Shown here in pieces: positions 7,692 to 15,949 of a stretch of DNA of 57,443 nucleotides (position 1 is its first letter; the number at the start of each line of letters is the position of its first letter). Origin of the DNA: Clostridiales bacterium (lineage in GTDB: Bacteria > Bacillota > Clostridia > Peptostreptococcales > Natronincolaceae); assembly GCA_012519835.1 (NCBI GenBank), contig JAAYPJ010000039.1:1-57443 (forward strand). Reading direction: 5' to 3'. A program made the position numbers and the translations under genes. The notes under the pieces are model-generated. The model was not told the origin of the DNA. It made no database searches and was given only the letters and a program-made list of their open reading frames with translations.

Positions 7692-8705
7692 ATGAAAACT
7701 ATATTGGAAAAATATAAAATACCATTAATTAGGGGTGGTATTTTATTAGGTGTTGTAATATTGATATTCACAATTAGTTTTGGTAACCTAAAACAGAATA
7801 CTGATAGGGACAAAGCAAAATCAGGGGCAGTCTCCGAGGTTGATACTATAAAGGATGGCCTAACCGCAAAAAATGGCCAAGCTAAAAAAGATAATCAAGC
7901 CGAAAAAAACGATCAGGCCGGTGAAGATAACCGGGCCGGAGGTGAAAACCGGACAGAGGAAGATAAAATTGTTGAAACTCACAATGAAAAAGACAAGAGT
8001 ACCAATAAAAAAGAAAAAGACATAAATAATCTGAAAAAGCCTGCCGGTAAAGAGGACAAAAATACATATGCTTTAGAAAATAACAAAAATGCTAAAGTTA
8101 AAAAGGAAGCGGCGCCTAAACAAATAGAGGGGACCAGCACAGGTACTGCAGGGGAAAGTTATACGGTAAGGAAGGGAGATACATTGTTTTTAATCGCCCA
8201 AAAGTTTGGTGTATCAGTGGATTATTTGATGGGGCTCAACGGTTTGTATTCAGATATAATTTATGAAAATCAGGTATTGAAAATAAAGGATACCGGGAAT
8301 AATTCTACATACCAGGTAGTCAGTAGAGGCGGTGACAGAAGCGAAGACCTCTATTGGTTGAGCAGAATAATCAACTCTGAAGCAGGGGGTGAACCCTATA
8401 AAGGAAAGGTTGCGGTTGGTAATGTTATCCTGAATAGGGCTAATAGCGGGTTATTTCCCAATACCATAAAAGGAGTAGTTTTTGATAAGCAAAACGGATA
8501 TGTGCAATTTTCACCGGTTATAGACGGTACAATTTATAATGCCCCCAGCACGGAGAGTGTCAAGGCTGCCACAGAGGCGCTAAATGGCTCAAGGCCTGTC
8601 GGAAATGCATTATACTTTTTAAATCCGAGGCAATCGACCAATTTTTGGATTGTAAACAACAGGAGGTATATGACAACCATAGGGCTGCATGATTTTTATT
8701 ATTAG
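7692..8705 (+). CDS. SleB-type cell wall hydrolase with LysM domain
   Basis: The 337-residue product has one N-terminal membrane segment (about residues 14-33), a highly charged linker with repeated Ala-Lys-Lys-Asp-Asn-Gln-like units to about 150, one LysM peptidoglycan-binding domain at about 155-198 (YTVRKGDTLFLIAQKFGVS), and a SleB/CwlJ hydrolase domain at about 215-337 (IINSEAGGEPYKGKVAVGNV, catalytic Glu in NSEAGGE). Such enzymes degrade cortex or vegetative peptidoglycan. The membrane anchor plus LysM suggests a growth or germination role in the mother-cell envelope. Ribosome site GGAAGGTGG precedes the ATG. Monocistronic. Confidence 0.88.
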   Translation: MKTILEKYKIPLIRGGILLGVVILIFTISFGNLKQNTDRDKAKSGAVSEVDTIKDGLTAKNGQAKKDNQAEKNDQAGEDNRAGGENRTEEDKIVETHNEKDKSTNKKEKDINNLKKPAGKEDKNTYALENNKNAKVKKEAAPKQIEGTSTGTAGESYTVRKGDTLFLIAQKFGVSVDYLMGLNGLYSDIIYENQVLKIKDTGNNSTYQVVSRGGDRSEDLYWLSRIINSEAGGEPYKGKVAVGNVILNRANSGLFPNTIKGVVFDKQNGYVQFSPVIDGTIYNAPSTESVKAATEALNGSRPVGNALYFLNPRQSTNFWIVNNRRYMTTIGLHDFYY

Positions 8706-8810
8706 AAGGGGCAGTGCGGTTTTATTTCATAAAAAAATGTCACATTCACGGTTGTTCTGAATACTATAGTAATAATTACAAACTAATTTCTATGGAATTC
8801 AAAAATTCAT

Positions 8811-8840
8811 TTGACATGACCACCTAGTTTATGTTAAACT
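8811..8840 (+). promoter_or_regulatory. Sigma-A promoter of the lysine riboswitch operon
   Basis: A consensus TTGACA at 8811-8816 is followed after 18 bases by TAAACT at 8835-8840. It lies about 35 bases before the first conserved riboswitch sequence. Confidence 0.65.
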
Positions 8841-8871
8841 AAACTACAATATAAAAAACCGAATACGGACA

Positions 8872-9050
8872 ATGAATAGAGGAGCACTAAAGAATAGTAT
8901 ATATCAGGTGATAAGGGGAAAAAGCCCCCAATACTGTTATAGAAAGGCTACGGTGCCGAAATTGTTGATATGCTTTTGTATCAGCAGTTGGCAGTTTGGT
9001 GAATAACTAAACTACTGTCATAGGAAAAAGTCTATGGAGAGCTATTTGTT
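8872..9050 (+). ncRNA. Lysine riboswitch (L box)
   Basis: The segment shows L-box landmarks in order: ATAGAGGAGCAC at 8876-8887, AAGAATAGTA with the loop E-type turn, GGGGAAAAAGCCCC, GGTGCCGAA at 8952-8960, and ACTGTCATAGG...CTATGGAGAGCTAT at 9014-9044. Lysine binding terminates transcription of lysine-pathway genes. The downstream asd-dapA-dapB operon is the expected client, which supports the call. Confidence 0.93.
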
Positions 9051-9101
9051 GATTGAGAATTACAATTTTACTTAATACTTTGAAATCTTTCAATTAAAAC
9101 A

Positions 9102-9135
9102 AAAAAACTCCTAGATTATAATCAGGAGTTTTTTA
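9102..9135 (+). terminator. Terminator of the lysine riboswitch
   Basis: AAAAAACTCCT and AGGAGTTTTTT pair around an 11-base loop. It sits between aptamer and asd and is the expected lysine-controlled terminator. Confidence 0.85.
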
Positions 9136-9184
9136 TATTGTAAAGGTGGAAACTATTATAAACGGATGTAGGAGGAGGATAAAG

Positions 9185-10180
9185 TTGGGTTTAACTGTTG
9201 GTATTGTAGGCGGCACAGGTGCTGTGGGAACAAGGATGATCGAAATACTCGAGAAGAAAAATTTAAATATAACAAAGTTGAGAATTTTCGCATCGGAAAG
9301 AACCGTAGGGCAAAAAGTAATGTTTAACAACGAAGAATTAACGGTAGAATTGTTGACAAAAGAAGCGATGAAAGAAAATTTTGACTACCTACTATTTGCT
9401 GCAGGTGGAACTATATCCGGGGAATATGCCCCGATTGCCGCTGAGGCGGGGAATATTGTTGTAGACAATTCTTCATATTGGAGAATGACGGAAGGGATAC
9501 CACTGGTTGTGCCGGAGGTTAATGGTGATGTCTTAAGGGGGTACAGGGGAATTATATCCAATCCGAACTGTTCCACAACCCAAATGGTGATGGTACTCGC
9601 GCCACTTCATAAAAGATACGGTATCAAACGGGTTGTAGTGTCTACCTACCAAGCCGTATCGGGCAGTGGACATAAAGCAATTGACGAACTCGAGAAACAA
9701 CTGTTAGATAAGGATTATCCAAATAAGGTATATCCAAAAAGAATTGCAGGAAATTGTATTCCGCATATAGATACATTTAATGAAAATGGATATACGAGGG
9801 AAGAGCTTAAAATGGTACATGAGACACATAAAATATTAAATGATAATACCATAAAGGTAAATCCGACTGCAGTAAGAGTACCTGTAGTTTACAGTCATAG
9901 CGAATCAATATATTTAGAATTCAATGAGGAACCGGATGTGGATGAGGTACGATCAATATTAGAAAAAACGAAAGGCATAATTGTGGAAGATAACCCGACA
10001 GAAAATGAGTATCCTACTCCATTGGAGGCTGCAAATACCGATTATACCTATGTAGGAAGAATTCGTAAAGATTTGTTTAATTCAAAAGCTTTGTCTTTAT
10101 GGGTAGTGGCGGATAATCTCCGAAAAGGGGCTGCTACCAATGCGATTCAAATTATAGAAACTATCGAGAATTTTAAATAA
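9185..10180 (+). CDS. asd: Aspartate-semialdehyde dehydrogenase
   Basis: The 331-residue enzyme makes L-aspartate 4-semialdehyde from aspartyl phosphate with NADPH, the branch into diaminopimelate, lysine and threonine. It has the GIVGGTGAVG dinucleotide loop at 6-15 and the catalytic Cys129 in SNPNCSTTQ, plus the HETHKI region near the acyl-binding site. I place the start at the TTG at 9185, directly after AGGAGGAGG; an in-frame GTG at 9146 would lie before that ribosome site. First gene of the lysine-riboswitch operon. Confidence 0.95.
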   Translation: MGLTVGIVGGTGAVGTRMIEILEKKNLNITKLRIFASERTVGQKVMFNNEELTVELLTKEAMKENFDYLLFAAGGTISGEYAPIAAEAGNIVVDNSSYWRMTEGIPLVVPEVNGDVLRGYRGIISNPNCSTTQMVMVLAPLHKRYGIKRVVVSTYQAVSGSGHKAIDELEKQLLDKDYPNKVYPKRIAGNCIPHIDTFNENGYTREELKMVHETHKILNDNTIKVNPTAVRVPVVYSHSESIYLEFNEEPDVDEVRSILEKTKGIIVEDNPTENEYPTPLEAANTDYTYVGRIRKDLFNSKALSLWVVADNLRKGAATNAIQIIETIENFK

Positions 10181-10195
10181 AAGGGGGCAATACCT

Positions 10196-11068
10196 ATGTT
10201 TAACGGTTCGGGAGTAGCGATTGTAACGCCGTTTAGCGGCGGAGAGGTTGATTTTGAAAGTTTTGAAAGGTTGATTGGTTTCCATTTGGAAAATGGTACT
10301 CAGGCCCTGATAGTGCTGGGGACAACAGGGGAAGCAGCTACACAAACATTTGAAGAAAGAGGAAAACTTGTCAGTACAGCAGTTGAAAAAGCAGGAGGCA
10401 GGATCCCTGTAATAATTGGTACCGGGGCAAATTATACTCGTGTAGCTGTGGATTATACCAAGCAAGCAGAAGCCCTGGGGGCAGACGGTGTATTGGTGGT
10501 TACTCCATATTATAATAAAGCCACTCAGAATGGTCTTATTGAACATTACACCATGATTGCTAATGCAACAACTCTACCTGTAATTTTGTACAATGTCCCG
10601 GGGAGAACCGGGGTAAACTTAGAAGCAAAAACTGTTGCGGCCTTGAGCAAAGTGGAAAATATTATCGGGGTTAAAGAAGCCAGTGGCAATATAGGCCAAG
10701 TGCTGGAAATTAAAAGACTGGTACCGGAGGATTTCAAAATTTATTCAGGAAATGATGACCAAATTGTTCCTATCTATGCATGTGGGGGGAATGGGGTTAT
10801 CTCTGTATGTGCCAATGCCATTCCGGGCCAAACGCAGCAGATGTGTAAAGCATTTATGGATGGCGATGTTAAAGAAGCCTTGAGATTGCAACTTTTGTAT
10901 AAGCATTTTATAAATCTTCTGTTTTGCGAAGTAAATCCAATTCCAATAAAAGCGGCCCTGAATGCCATGGGGTACATTAAAGATGAGTTAAGGCTTCCTT
11001 TGACATCCATGGAAGAATCCAATAGAAGTAAATTGTTGGGTGAGATGAAGAGGTTAAGTATTATATAA
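10196..11068 (+). CDS. dapA: 4-hydroxy-tetrahydrodipicolinate synthase
   Basis: The 290-residue TIM-barrel enzyme condenses pyruvate with aspartate semialdehyde. The Schiff-base lysine is K160 in IGVKEASGN, with Y132 (LYNVPGRTG), T44/T45 (LGTTGEA) and Y106 forming the catalytic relay. It begins 15 bases after asd with AAGGGGG as ribosome site and is co-transcribed with it. Confidence 0.96.
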   Translation: MFNGSGVAIVTPFSGGEVDFESFERLIGFHLENGTQALIVLGTTGEAATQTFEERGKLVSTAVEKAGGRIPVIIGTGANYTRVAVDYTKQAEALGADGVLVVTPYYNKATQNGLIEHYTMIANATTLPVILYNVPGRTGVNLEAKTVAALSKVENIIGVKEASGNIGQVLEIKRLVPEDFKIYSGNDDQIVPIYACGGNGVISVCANAIPGQTQQMCKAFMDGDVKEALRLQLLYKHFINLLFCEVNPIPIKAALNAMGYIKDELRLPLTSMEESNRSKLLGEMKRLSII

Positions 11069-11092
11069 GTATATAGAGGGGGATCTGTTAGT

Positions 11093-11860
11093 ATGAATTT
11101 ATTAATTAATGGGGTAAACGGGCATATGGGAAAACTGATAAAGGATTTGGCTGCTAAAGATCCATACTGGCAAAAAGTTGATGGAATGGATTTGGGAGTA
11201 TCTTGGGAAGTACTAGAGGATAACTACAATGTGGTAGTGGATTTTTCACATCCATCCGCATTAGACGGGTTGTTGGATTTCTGCATGAAAAAAAATACCC
11301 CCTTGGTAATCGGGACAACAGGATATAGTAAGGAACAGCTGGAACAAATATGGAGTGCCTGCAACCAAATTCCGATATTAAAAGCCACAAATATGTCATT
11401 AGGTATGAATATAGTGTTTGTTTTTGTAGAACAAATTGCAGCAATACTGGGGAATATGTTTGATATTGAGATTATAGAACAACATCATAATCGTAAAAAG
11501 GATGCTCCATCGGGAAGTGCTAAATATATTGTTGAATCCATAGAAAAAGGGTTGGGTGAGATCAGAAAACATCAATACGGCAGATCAGGGGAATGTCCGA
11601 GGGAGAAAGGTGAAATAGGAATACATGCAATTCGGGGGGGCAACATAGTCGGTTATCATGAAGCAAATTTTATAAATGAACTGGAAACCGTAAAAATAGC
11701 TCACGAAGGCCATGATAGGCTGGTATTTGCACAAGGGGCACTGGAGGCGGCAAGATTCATTATGAATAAAGACCCCGGCATATACACAATGAAGGATGTA
11801 TTAAATTTACAATCTTTTTTTGCAGAACATTTACAACCTGCCGTTTTAAAAGGAATATAG
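11093..11860 (+). CDS. dapB: 4-hydroxy-tetrahydrodipicolinate reductase
   Basis: The 255-residue enzyme reduces the DapA product to tetrahydrodipicolinate with NAD(P)H. Landmarks are the nucleotide loop GVNGHMG at 7-13, GTTGYS, and the substrate-binding EQHHNRKKDAPSGSA motif. It closes the asd-dapA-dapB operon. The tetrahydrodipicolinate formed is probably converted in one step to meso-diaminopimelate by the Ddh encoded at 44664-45641. Confidence 0.95.
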   Translation: MNLLINGVNGHMGKLIKDLAAKDPYWQKVDGMDLGVSWEVLEDNYNVVVDFSHPSALDGLLDFCMKKNTPLVIGTTGYSKEQLEQIWSACNQIPILKATNMSLGMNIVFVFVEQIAAILGNMFDIEIIEQHHNRKKDAPSGSAKYIVESIEKGLGEIRKHQYGRSGECPREKGEIGIHAIRGGNIVGYHEANFINELETVKIAHEGHDRLVFAQGALEAARFIMNKDPGIYTMKDVLNLQSFFAEHLQPAVLKGI

Positions 11861-11872
11861 GGAATATAATAA

Positions 11873-11891
11873 GGGCGGGCCTTGCTCGCCC
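11873..11891. repeat. Short GC-rich hairpin of the recurring family
   Basis: GGGCGGGC and GCTCGCCC pair (one G-T) around CTT just after dapB. There is no T run, so it may stabilise the transcript end or be a repeat remnant rather than a terminator. Confidence 0.55.
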
Positions 11892-11999
11892 ACTATTGTT
11901 GGACAATACTTTGTTGGACAATGCGGTTGCAAACAAAGAAATTAAATGGTATAATTTTATTTGTCAATGGTTTGACTTTCAAAATTGTATAGATAGAGT

Positions 12000-12075
12000 G
12001 AGGGTATAGCTCAGCTGGCAGAGCGCTACGTTGACATCGTAGAGGTCATTGGTTCAAGTCCAATTATCCTCACCA
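12000..12075 (+). tRNA. tRNA-Val (anticodon GAC)
   Basis: The 76-base cloverleaf has acceptor strands GAGGGTA and TATCCTC, an anticodon arm CTACG/CGTAG with loop TTGACAT (anticodon GAC), a T arm with GGTTCAAGTCC, and an encoded CCA end. GAC reads GUC/GUU valine codons. It stands alone between dapB and the ureohydrolase gene. Confidence 0.95.
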
Positions 12076-12188
12076 TTTTTTATTTTTTGTTGTCCCGGGT
12101 AAGTTTGAATTCATTCGAATAATACCCCTTTCAAAGCCCAACATATAAATTGTTATGTTATAATTAAATTATTGAAACAGGATACAGC

Positions 12189-12242
12189 AGGGACAGTTTT
12201 TCTTATGTTGCGCCTTTTCAACAACACAAAAGAACCGTCCCT
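12189..12242. repeat. Imperfect inverted repeat with GGGACGGTT-type ends
   Basis: Arms of about 22-24 bases (AGGGACAGTTTTTCTTATGT and its near complement ending AAAGAACCGTCCCT) flank an 8-base centre. Elements with such AAAGAACCGTCCCT ends are a familiar kind of scattered repeat in clostridial genomes. The rest of 12076-12286 holds nothing else that I recognise. Confidence 0.6.
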
Positions 12243-12286
12243 CTGTGCATGTGCAGGATAATGATAAATAATGGAGGGGAAAAACA

Positions 12287-13219
12287 ATGAAAAAACTTAA
12301 TCTACCTATCACCGGTATATGTTCTTTTGCAAAGTATCCCATATGCAACGATTTAGATAAATTAGATGCTGATATTGCGGTGTTGGGGGTGCCCTATGAC
12401 TTGGGGGTTGGATTTTTGCCCGGCACAAGATTGGGACCGCGTAGGATAAGAGAAGTCTCGACACAGTATGCCAGGGGGGATGCCGGATTTTATGATTTGG
12501 ATAGTGGTGAACAAATGTTGGCCGCACCTATAAAAATAGTGGATTGTGGCGATACGGATGTACTCCATGGGGATGTTGAATATTCATTTAACAGTATTGA
12601 AGAATCCGTAAGAAAAATAATAAAAAAAGGTGCTATACCTGCAATTATGGGAGGGGATCATTCCATTACTATTCCGGTGGGCAGGGCTTTGGAGGAGGCC
12701 GGGGAGGATATTTGTATCGTACAATTTGATGCCCATCTTGATTGGACCAATAACGTAGGACCACAGAGATATGGAAACGGCAGTCCTATGAGAAGGCTAT
12801 CGGAGATGAAACATATAGGAAAAATGATACAGATTGGATTAAGAGGGTTGGGGTCGAGCAAAAAGGAAGATTTCGAAGATGCGGAGGAATATGGAAGTAT
12901 CCTTTTGAGCTCCAGGCAGGTACATAAAATCGGTGTAGAAGGAGTCCTGGCCAAGGTACCCAAGGCCGATAAATATTTTTTTACCATAGACATAGACGGA
13001 TTCGATATTTCCATAGCACCCGGTGTAAGTTCACCCTCGCCGGGAGGCCTATATTACGACGAAGTTATGGACATATTGGGCGGAGTTTGTAAAATGGGTG
13101 AAATTGTGGGATTTGATTTGGTCGAGGTGGCACCGCAGTATGATCCGGCGGGCATAACAACCAGGCTTGCCGCTATGACAATGATAAATCTTATGGCACA
13201 GATTATGAGGAACAAGTAG
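12287..13219 (+). CDS. Ureohydrolase family protein (agmatinase-like)
   Basis: The 310-residue product belongs to the arginase/agmatinase superfamily, which hydrolyses guanidino groups to urea at a two-metal centre. Metal-binding motifs are GGDHS at 122-126, DAHLD at 148-152 and DIDGFD at 235-240. The last normally reads DxDxxDP, but here the following residue is Ile (DISIAPG). The DWTNNVGPQRYGNGSPM substrate loop fits agmatinase or guanidinobutyrase more than arginase. The ATG follows GGAGGGG. No polyamine genes are adjacent, so the substrate is open. Confidence 0.8.
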   Translation: MKKLNLPITGICSFAKYPICNDLDKLDADIAVLGVPYDLGVGFLPGTRLGPRRIREVSTQYARGDAGFYDLDSGEQMLAAPIKIVDCGDTDVLHGDVEYSFNSIEESVRKIIKKGAIPAIMGGDHSITIPVGRALEEAGEDICIVQFDAHLDWTNNVGPQRYGNGSPMRRLSEMKHIGKMIQIGLRGLGSSKKEDFEDAEEYGSILLSSRQVHKIGVEGVLAKVPKADKYFFTIDIDGFDISIAPGVSSPSPGGLYYDEVMDILGGVCKMGEIVGFDLVEVAPQYDPAGITTRLAAMTMINLMAQIMRNK

Positions 13220-13221
13220 CA

Positions 13222-13246
13222 GCGAATTTATTCGCCGGATTTTTTG
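13222..13246 (+). terminator. Weak terminator after the ureohydrolase gene
   Basis: GCGAAT and ATTCGC form a 6-bp stem with a TT loop; CGGATTTTTTG follows. The hairpin is short. Confidence 0.4.
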
Positions 13247-13283
13247 ATATACAAAAGCAAAAAGCAATAAAAAGCAAAGCCCC

Positions 13284-13311
13284 TTGACATAAAAATACAA
13301 CGTGCTATACT
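13284..13311 (+). promoter_or_regulatory. Promoter of the tRNA-Sec gene
   Basis: A consensus TTGACA at 13284-13289 and TATACT at 13306-13311 are 16 bases apart, about 30 bases before the tRNA. Confidence 0.75.
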
Positions 13312-13342
13312 ATATTAGTGTTAATCACTATAAACATCAAAC

Positions 13343-13439
13343 GGGGGTAGATGGGTGCTGGTGTGCCCTCTGGTCTTCAAAACCAGCATGAGGCGTTAGT
13401 AGCGTCTTGGGTGGGTTCGATTCCCACGTACTCCCGCCA
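13343..13439 (+). tRNA. selC: Selenocysteine tRNA (anticodon TCA)
   Basis: The 97-base RNA has acceptor strands GGGGGTA and TACTCCC, G73 and an encoded CCA. The anticodon stem CTGGT/ACCAG encloses CTTCAAA with anticodon TCA, which reads UGA. A long variable arm and the elongated D stem (GGGTG...TGCCC) are typical of tRNA-Sec. The gene shows that this organism decodes UGA as selenocysteine, which supports the selenoprotein at 48740-49417. The selA, selB and selD genes are not in the window. Confidence 0.93.
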
Positions 13440-13450
13440 TTGAAAAAAAT

Positions 13451-13478
13451 AGCCACATTTGTGGCTTTTCTTATTTTT
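13451..13478 (+). terminator. Terminator of selC
   Basis: AGCCACA and TGTGGCT form a 7-bp stem with a TT loop, followed by TTTCTTATTTTTT. Confidence 0.8.
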
Positions 13479-13564
13479 TGTCTTTTATAACAAATACTTT
13501 TACGTTAGAAGGGATCACATCCTAATCGAAAGGGTGTTTTTATTCACTGATTGATAGTATTTAA

Positions 13565-13616
13565 ACAAGAATTCTACAGAGAATAATACTACAAGAATTC
13601 TACAGAGAATAATACT
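13565..13616. repeat. Perfect 26-bp tandem duplication
   Basis: Positions 13565-13590 and 13591-13616 are identical. The unit contains GAATTCTACAGAG and ends 21 bases before the ribosome site of the spore-protein gene, so it covers that gene's promoter/leader region. Confidence 0.9.
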
Positions 13617-13645
13617 AATCAAATATCAAAAAGAGGTGATTCAAT

Positions 13646-13882
13646 TTGAGTAGAAAGGGACCACTTGATCCCAACGCGGCAAAAGCGTTAGATGAGATGA
13701 AATCTGAAATAGCTAAGGAACTGGGTATCACAGAAGATATTACCGAAAATAACGGCAATGCTTCTGTATATGATCTGGTTAAAACTGGCGGTGAAATTGG
13801 TGGCAACATGACAAGAAAACTGGTGGAAATGGGGCAAAATCAACTAATCAATGAGAATAGGGGAAAAAGGTCTAAAAATTAG
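13646..13882 (+). CDS. Alpha/beta-type small acid-soluble spore protein
   Basis: The 78-residue product binds and protects spore DNA. It has the N-terminal MKSEIAKELGI segment that carries the germination-protease recognition pattern (E-I-A-x-E) and the C-terminal GGEIGGNMTRKLVEMGQ motif of the family. The start is TTG with AAGAGGTGAT before it. Expected expression is in the forespore. Confidence 0.9.
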   Translation: MSRKGPLDPNAAKALDEMKSEIAKELGITEDITENNGNASVYDLVKTGGEIGGNMTRKLVEMGQNQLINENRGKRSKN

Positions 13883-13895
13883 ACAAAAATAACAG

Positions 13896-13964
13896 CAAAC
13901 CTCCGAAATGTATAAACTTCAAGAGAATGGTTAAAATAATATTCTAGATATGTTAGGAGGTTTG
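13896..13964 (+). promoter_or_regulatory. Long-range stem that would cover a ribosome binding site
   Basis: CAAACCTCC at 13896-13904 is perfectly complementary to GGAGGTTTG at 13956-13964, which contains the Shine-Dalgarno sequence of the following gene. Pairing would close a 51-base loop and hide the ribosome site. It could equally be chance. Confidence 0.35.
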
Positions 13965-13968
13965 TTCG

Positions 13969-14610
13969 ATGAGAAGAAGGAGAACACTGCCATTAATAAT
14001 TAGTTTTTTAATATTAGCTGTTGTTTTCGGTTTAATAGGGTTTACCACCGCCTATTATAAGTATTCAGGACAAATAGCAAGGGAAAAATCCGAAAGGCAG
14101 AAAGAACAGGAACTATTACAGGCCTTGATCAGAGCACAGGAAGACAGCCTGTATAATAGTAATAAAAACAGTGAAACAACGGTTACAAATTATAATGATA
14201 CGATTAGTTGTGAAACGCAGCTGGTATACAGAACATTATATGCACAATGTGAGGATATCGATGAAGAGGTGCAGGGGCCCACATTGGAACTGATAGGTTT
14301 GAATAGGGACGGGTTAGAAGAATATTTAATAAGAAATCAATTGGATTGGGAAATAGAAGGCTTTTCAAAAGAAAAGGTTGTTTTATTAAAACAAGTAAGA
14401 GGAATCTGTCCAAATCATTATCTTGTTTCCGTAAACAGGGGTTATATTGCTATATACAAATATAATGAATATGGCGATAAGGAACTAATAAAACAGACAG
14501 ATATTCCTGTTAACATTTTGCCGATTATGGATCAGGAAAAATTGCAAAAAGGCATTCTGGTGAATACTGAAAAGGAACTTAACCAACTACTTGAAGACTA
14601 TAGCAGCTAA
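13969..14610 (+). CDS. Membrane-anchored protein with BofC-like C-terminal domain
   Basis: The 213-residue product starts MRRRR and has one membrane segment at about 9-30, followed by a charged coiled region. The C-terminal 80 residues (GICPNHYLVSVNRGYIAIYK, then TDIPVNILPIMDQEKLQKGILV) resemble the BofC C-terminal domain. In Bacillus, BofC acts in the intermembrane space of the sporangium and restrains the SpoIVB protease that leads to sigma-K activation. An extracytoplasmic, sporulation-linked role is therefore likely. AGGAGG stands eight bases before the ATG. Confidence 0.65.
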   Translation: MRRRRTLPLIISFLILAVVFGLIGFTTAYYKYSGQIAREKSERQKEQELLQALIRAQEDSLYNSNKNSETTVTNYNDTISCETQLVYRTLYAQCEDIDEEVQGPTLELIGLNRDGLEEYLIRNQLDWEIEGFSKEKVVLLKQVRGICPNHYLVSVNRGYIAIYKYNEYGDKELIKQTDIPVNILPIMDQEKLQKGILVNTEKELNQLLEDYSS

Positions 14611-14632
14611 CATTATAGGCTAAGATACATAG

Positions 14633-14670
14633 CAGCCAACATATTGATGGGGGCTGTTTTTTATTTTTTG
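14633..14670 (+). terminator. Terminator after the BofC-like gene
   Basis: CAGCC and GGCTG pair across a 14-base loop and are followed by TTTTTTATTTTTT. Confidence 0.7.
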
Positions 14671-14840
14671 TTAAATTTTAAATTTCTGCACCCATCGGAC
14701 AGCATACCAATCCAATAAAAAATGAATTTTTATTATGGCACATGATTTTAGGAATTAGCATTTTGGATGATGTTATGCTAAACTAAAAAATAACAAATCT
14801 AGTAATTAGCAAAAATATAAACAGGCGGTAGGTGGTAAAG

Positions 14841-15335
14841 ATGATCATATTAGGCATTGATCCGGGACTTGCAATAGTAGGGTGTGGTATAATACATTAT
14901 GAAGGTAACCATTTTAAAATTATAGCTTATGGGAGCATTACAACACCGAGTACAATGTCTGTGCCCATGAGATTAAAAAAAATATATGATGAATTAAATG
15001 AGCTCATAATTAAATATAACCCTGAGGTTGTAGCTATAGAAGAGCTATTTTTTAATACTAATGTTAAAACTGCATTGTTGGTAGGCCAAGCCAGAGGCGT
15101 AGCTATATTAGCCGCAGCCAACAATACCAAAGAGGTGTTTGAATATACACCTTTACAAGTAAAACAGGGAATAGTCGGTTACGGAAGGGCGGATAAGACA
15201 CAGGTACAGCAGATGGTAAAGACATTGCTAAATCTTCCGGAAATACCTAAACCTGATGATGTTGCCGATGCGTTGGCTGTAGCAATTTGTCATGCACATA
15301 CAGGAAATTTTAAAAACATGTTCAAAATAAAGTAG
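14841..15335 (+). CDS. ruvC: Holliday junction resolvase RuvC
   Basis: The 164-residue nuclease cuts four-way DNA junctions moved by RuvAB. Catalytic acids are D7 (LGIDPG), E67/E68 (VAIEELFF) and the Asp pair in [11 protein letters not shown] near residues 138-141. I start at the ATG at 14841, six bases after TAGGTGG. First gene of ruvC-ruvA-ruvB. Confidence 0.96.
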   Translation: MIILGIDPGLAIVGCGIIHYEGNHFKIIAYGSITTPSTMSVPMRLKKIYDELNELIIKYNPEVVAIEELFFNTNVKTALLVGQARGVAILAAANNTKEVFEYTPLQVKQGIVGYGRADKTQVQQMVKTLLNLPEIPKPDDVADALAVAICHAHTGNFKNMFKIK

Positions 15336-15352
15336 GTTTTGGGGGATTGTCG

Positions 15353-15934
15353 ATGTTTGAGTATTTAAAAGGGATTGTTGTTGATATTGTTGAGGATAAA
15401 ATAATAATGGAAGTGAACGGAATAGGCTATAAAATTAACAGCACCGCAAACAGTATTTCCAAGGTTATGAGGGGTGAACACGTTATTATTTATACCCACC
15501 TGATAGTTAGGGAGGATGAATTAAGCCTATATGGCTTTGCTTCCGCCGAGGAACTGTCAATGTTTCAATTGTTGATTTCTGTTTCCAAGATAGGACCGAG
15601 GGTTGCCAGTGCAATTTTGTCCACACATACACCGAGCAAATTGATAGCATATATATTGGGTAAGGATATAAAGTTGATATGCAAGGCCCCCGGGGTAGGC
15701 AAAAAAACCGCCGAACGGATAGTGTTGGAGTTAAGGGACAAGGTAGATAAAATCGGTATTGAACACGATTGTACATTATATAATGATGAAAATATTGATG
15801 ATGAGGCTGTAGAAGCCCTTATAGCTTTAGGTTATAATAGGTTTGAAGCGGAAAAAGCGATTTGTTCCATAAAAGATAAAGACCTGACTACAGAGGATAT
15901 TTTGAAAAATGCTTTGAAATCTCTAGCGAGGTAA
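15353..15934 (+). CDS. ruvA: Holliday junction branch migration protein RuvA
   Basis: The 193-residue protein binds junction DNA as a tetramer and recruits RuvB. It has the N-terminal OB fold (MFEYLKGIVVD), two helix-hairpin-helix motifs (LLISVSKIGPRVASAIL and ICKAPGVGKKTAERIVLEL) and the C-terminal RuvB-binding three-helix domain (EDILKNALKSLAR). The ATG at 15353 fits the GGGGGA ribosome site. Confidence 0.96.
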   Translation: MFEYLKGIVVDIVEDKIIMEVNGIGYKINSTANSISKVMRGEHVIIYTHLIVREDELSLYGFASAEELSMFQLLISVSKIGPRVASAILSTHTPSKLIAYILGKDIKLICKAPGVGKKTAERIVLELRDKVDKIGIEHDCTLYNDENIDDEAVEALIALGYNRFEAEKAICSIKDKDLTTEDILKNALKSLAR

Positions 15935-15949
15935 AAAAGGAGACCGGAT

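Noticed and set aside
10097-10546. A 149-codon minus-strand frame across asd and dapA
   Set aside because: It is antisense to two well-defined enzymes and shows no family features.
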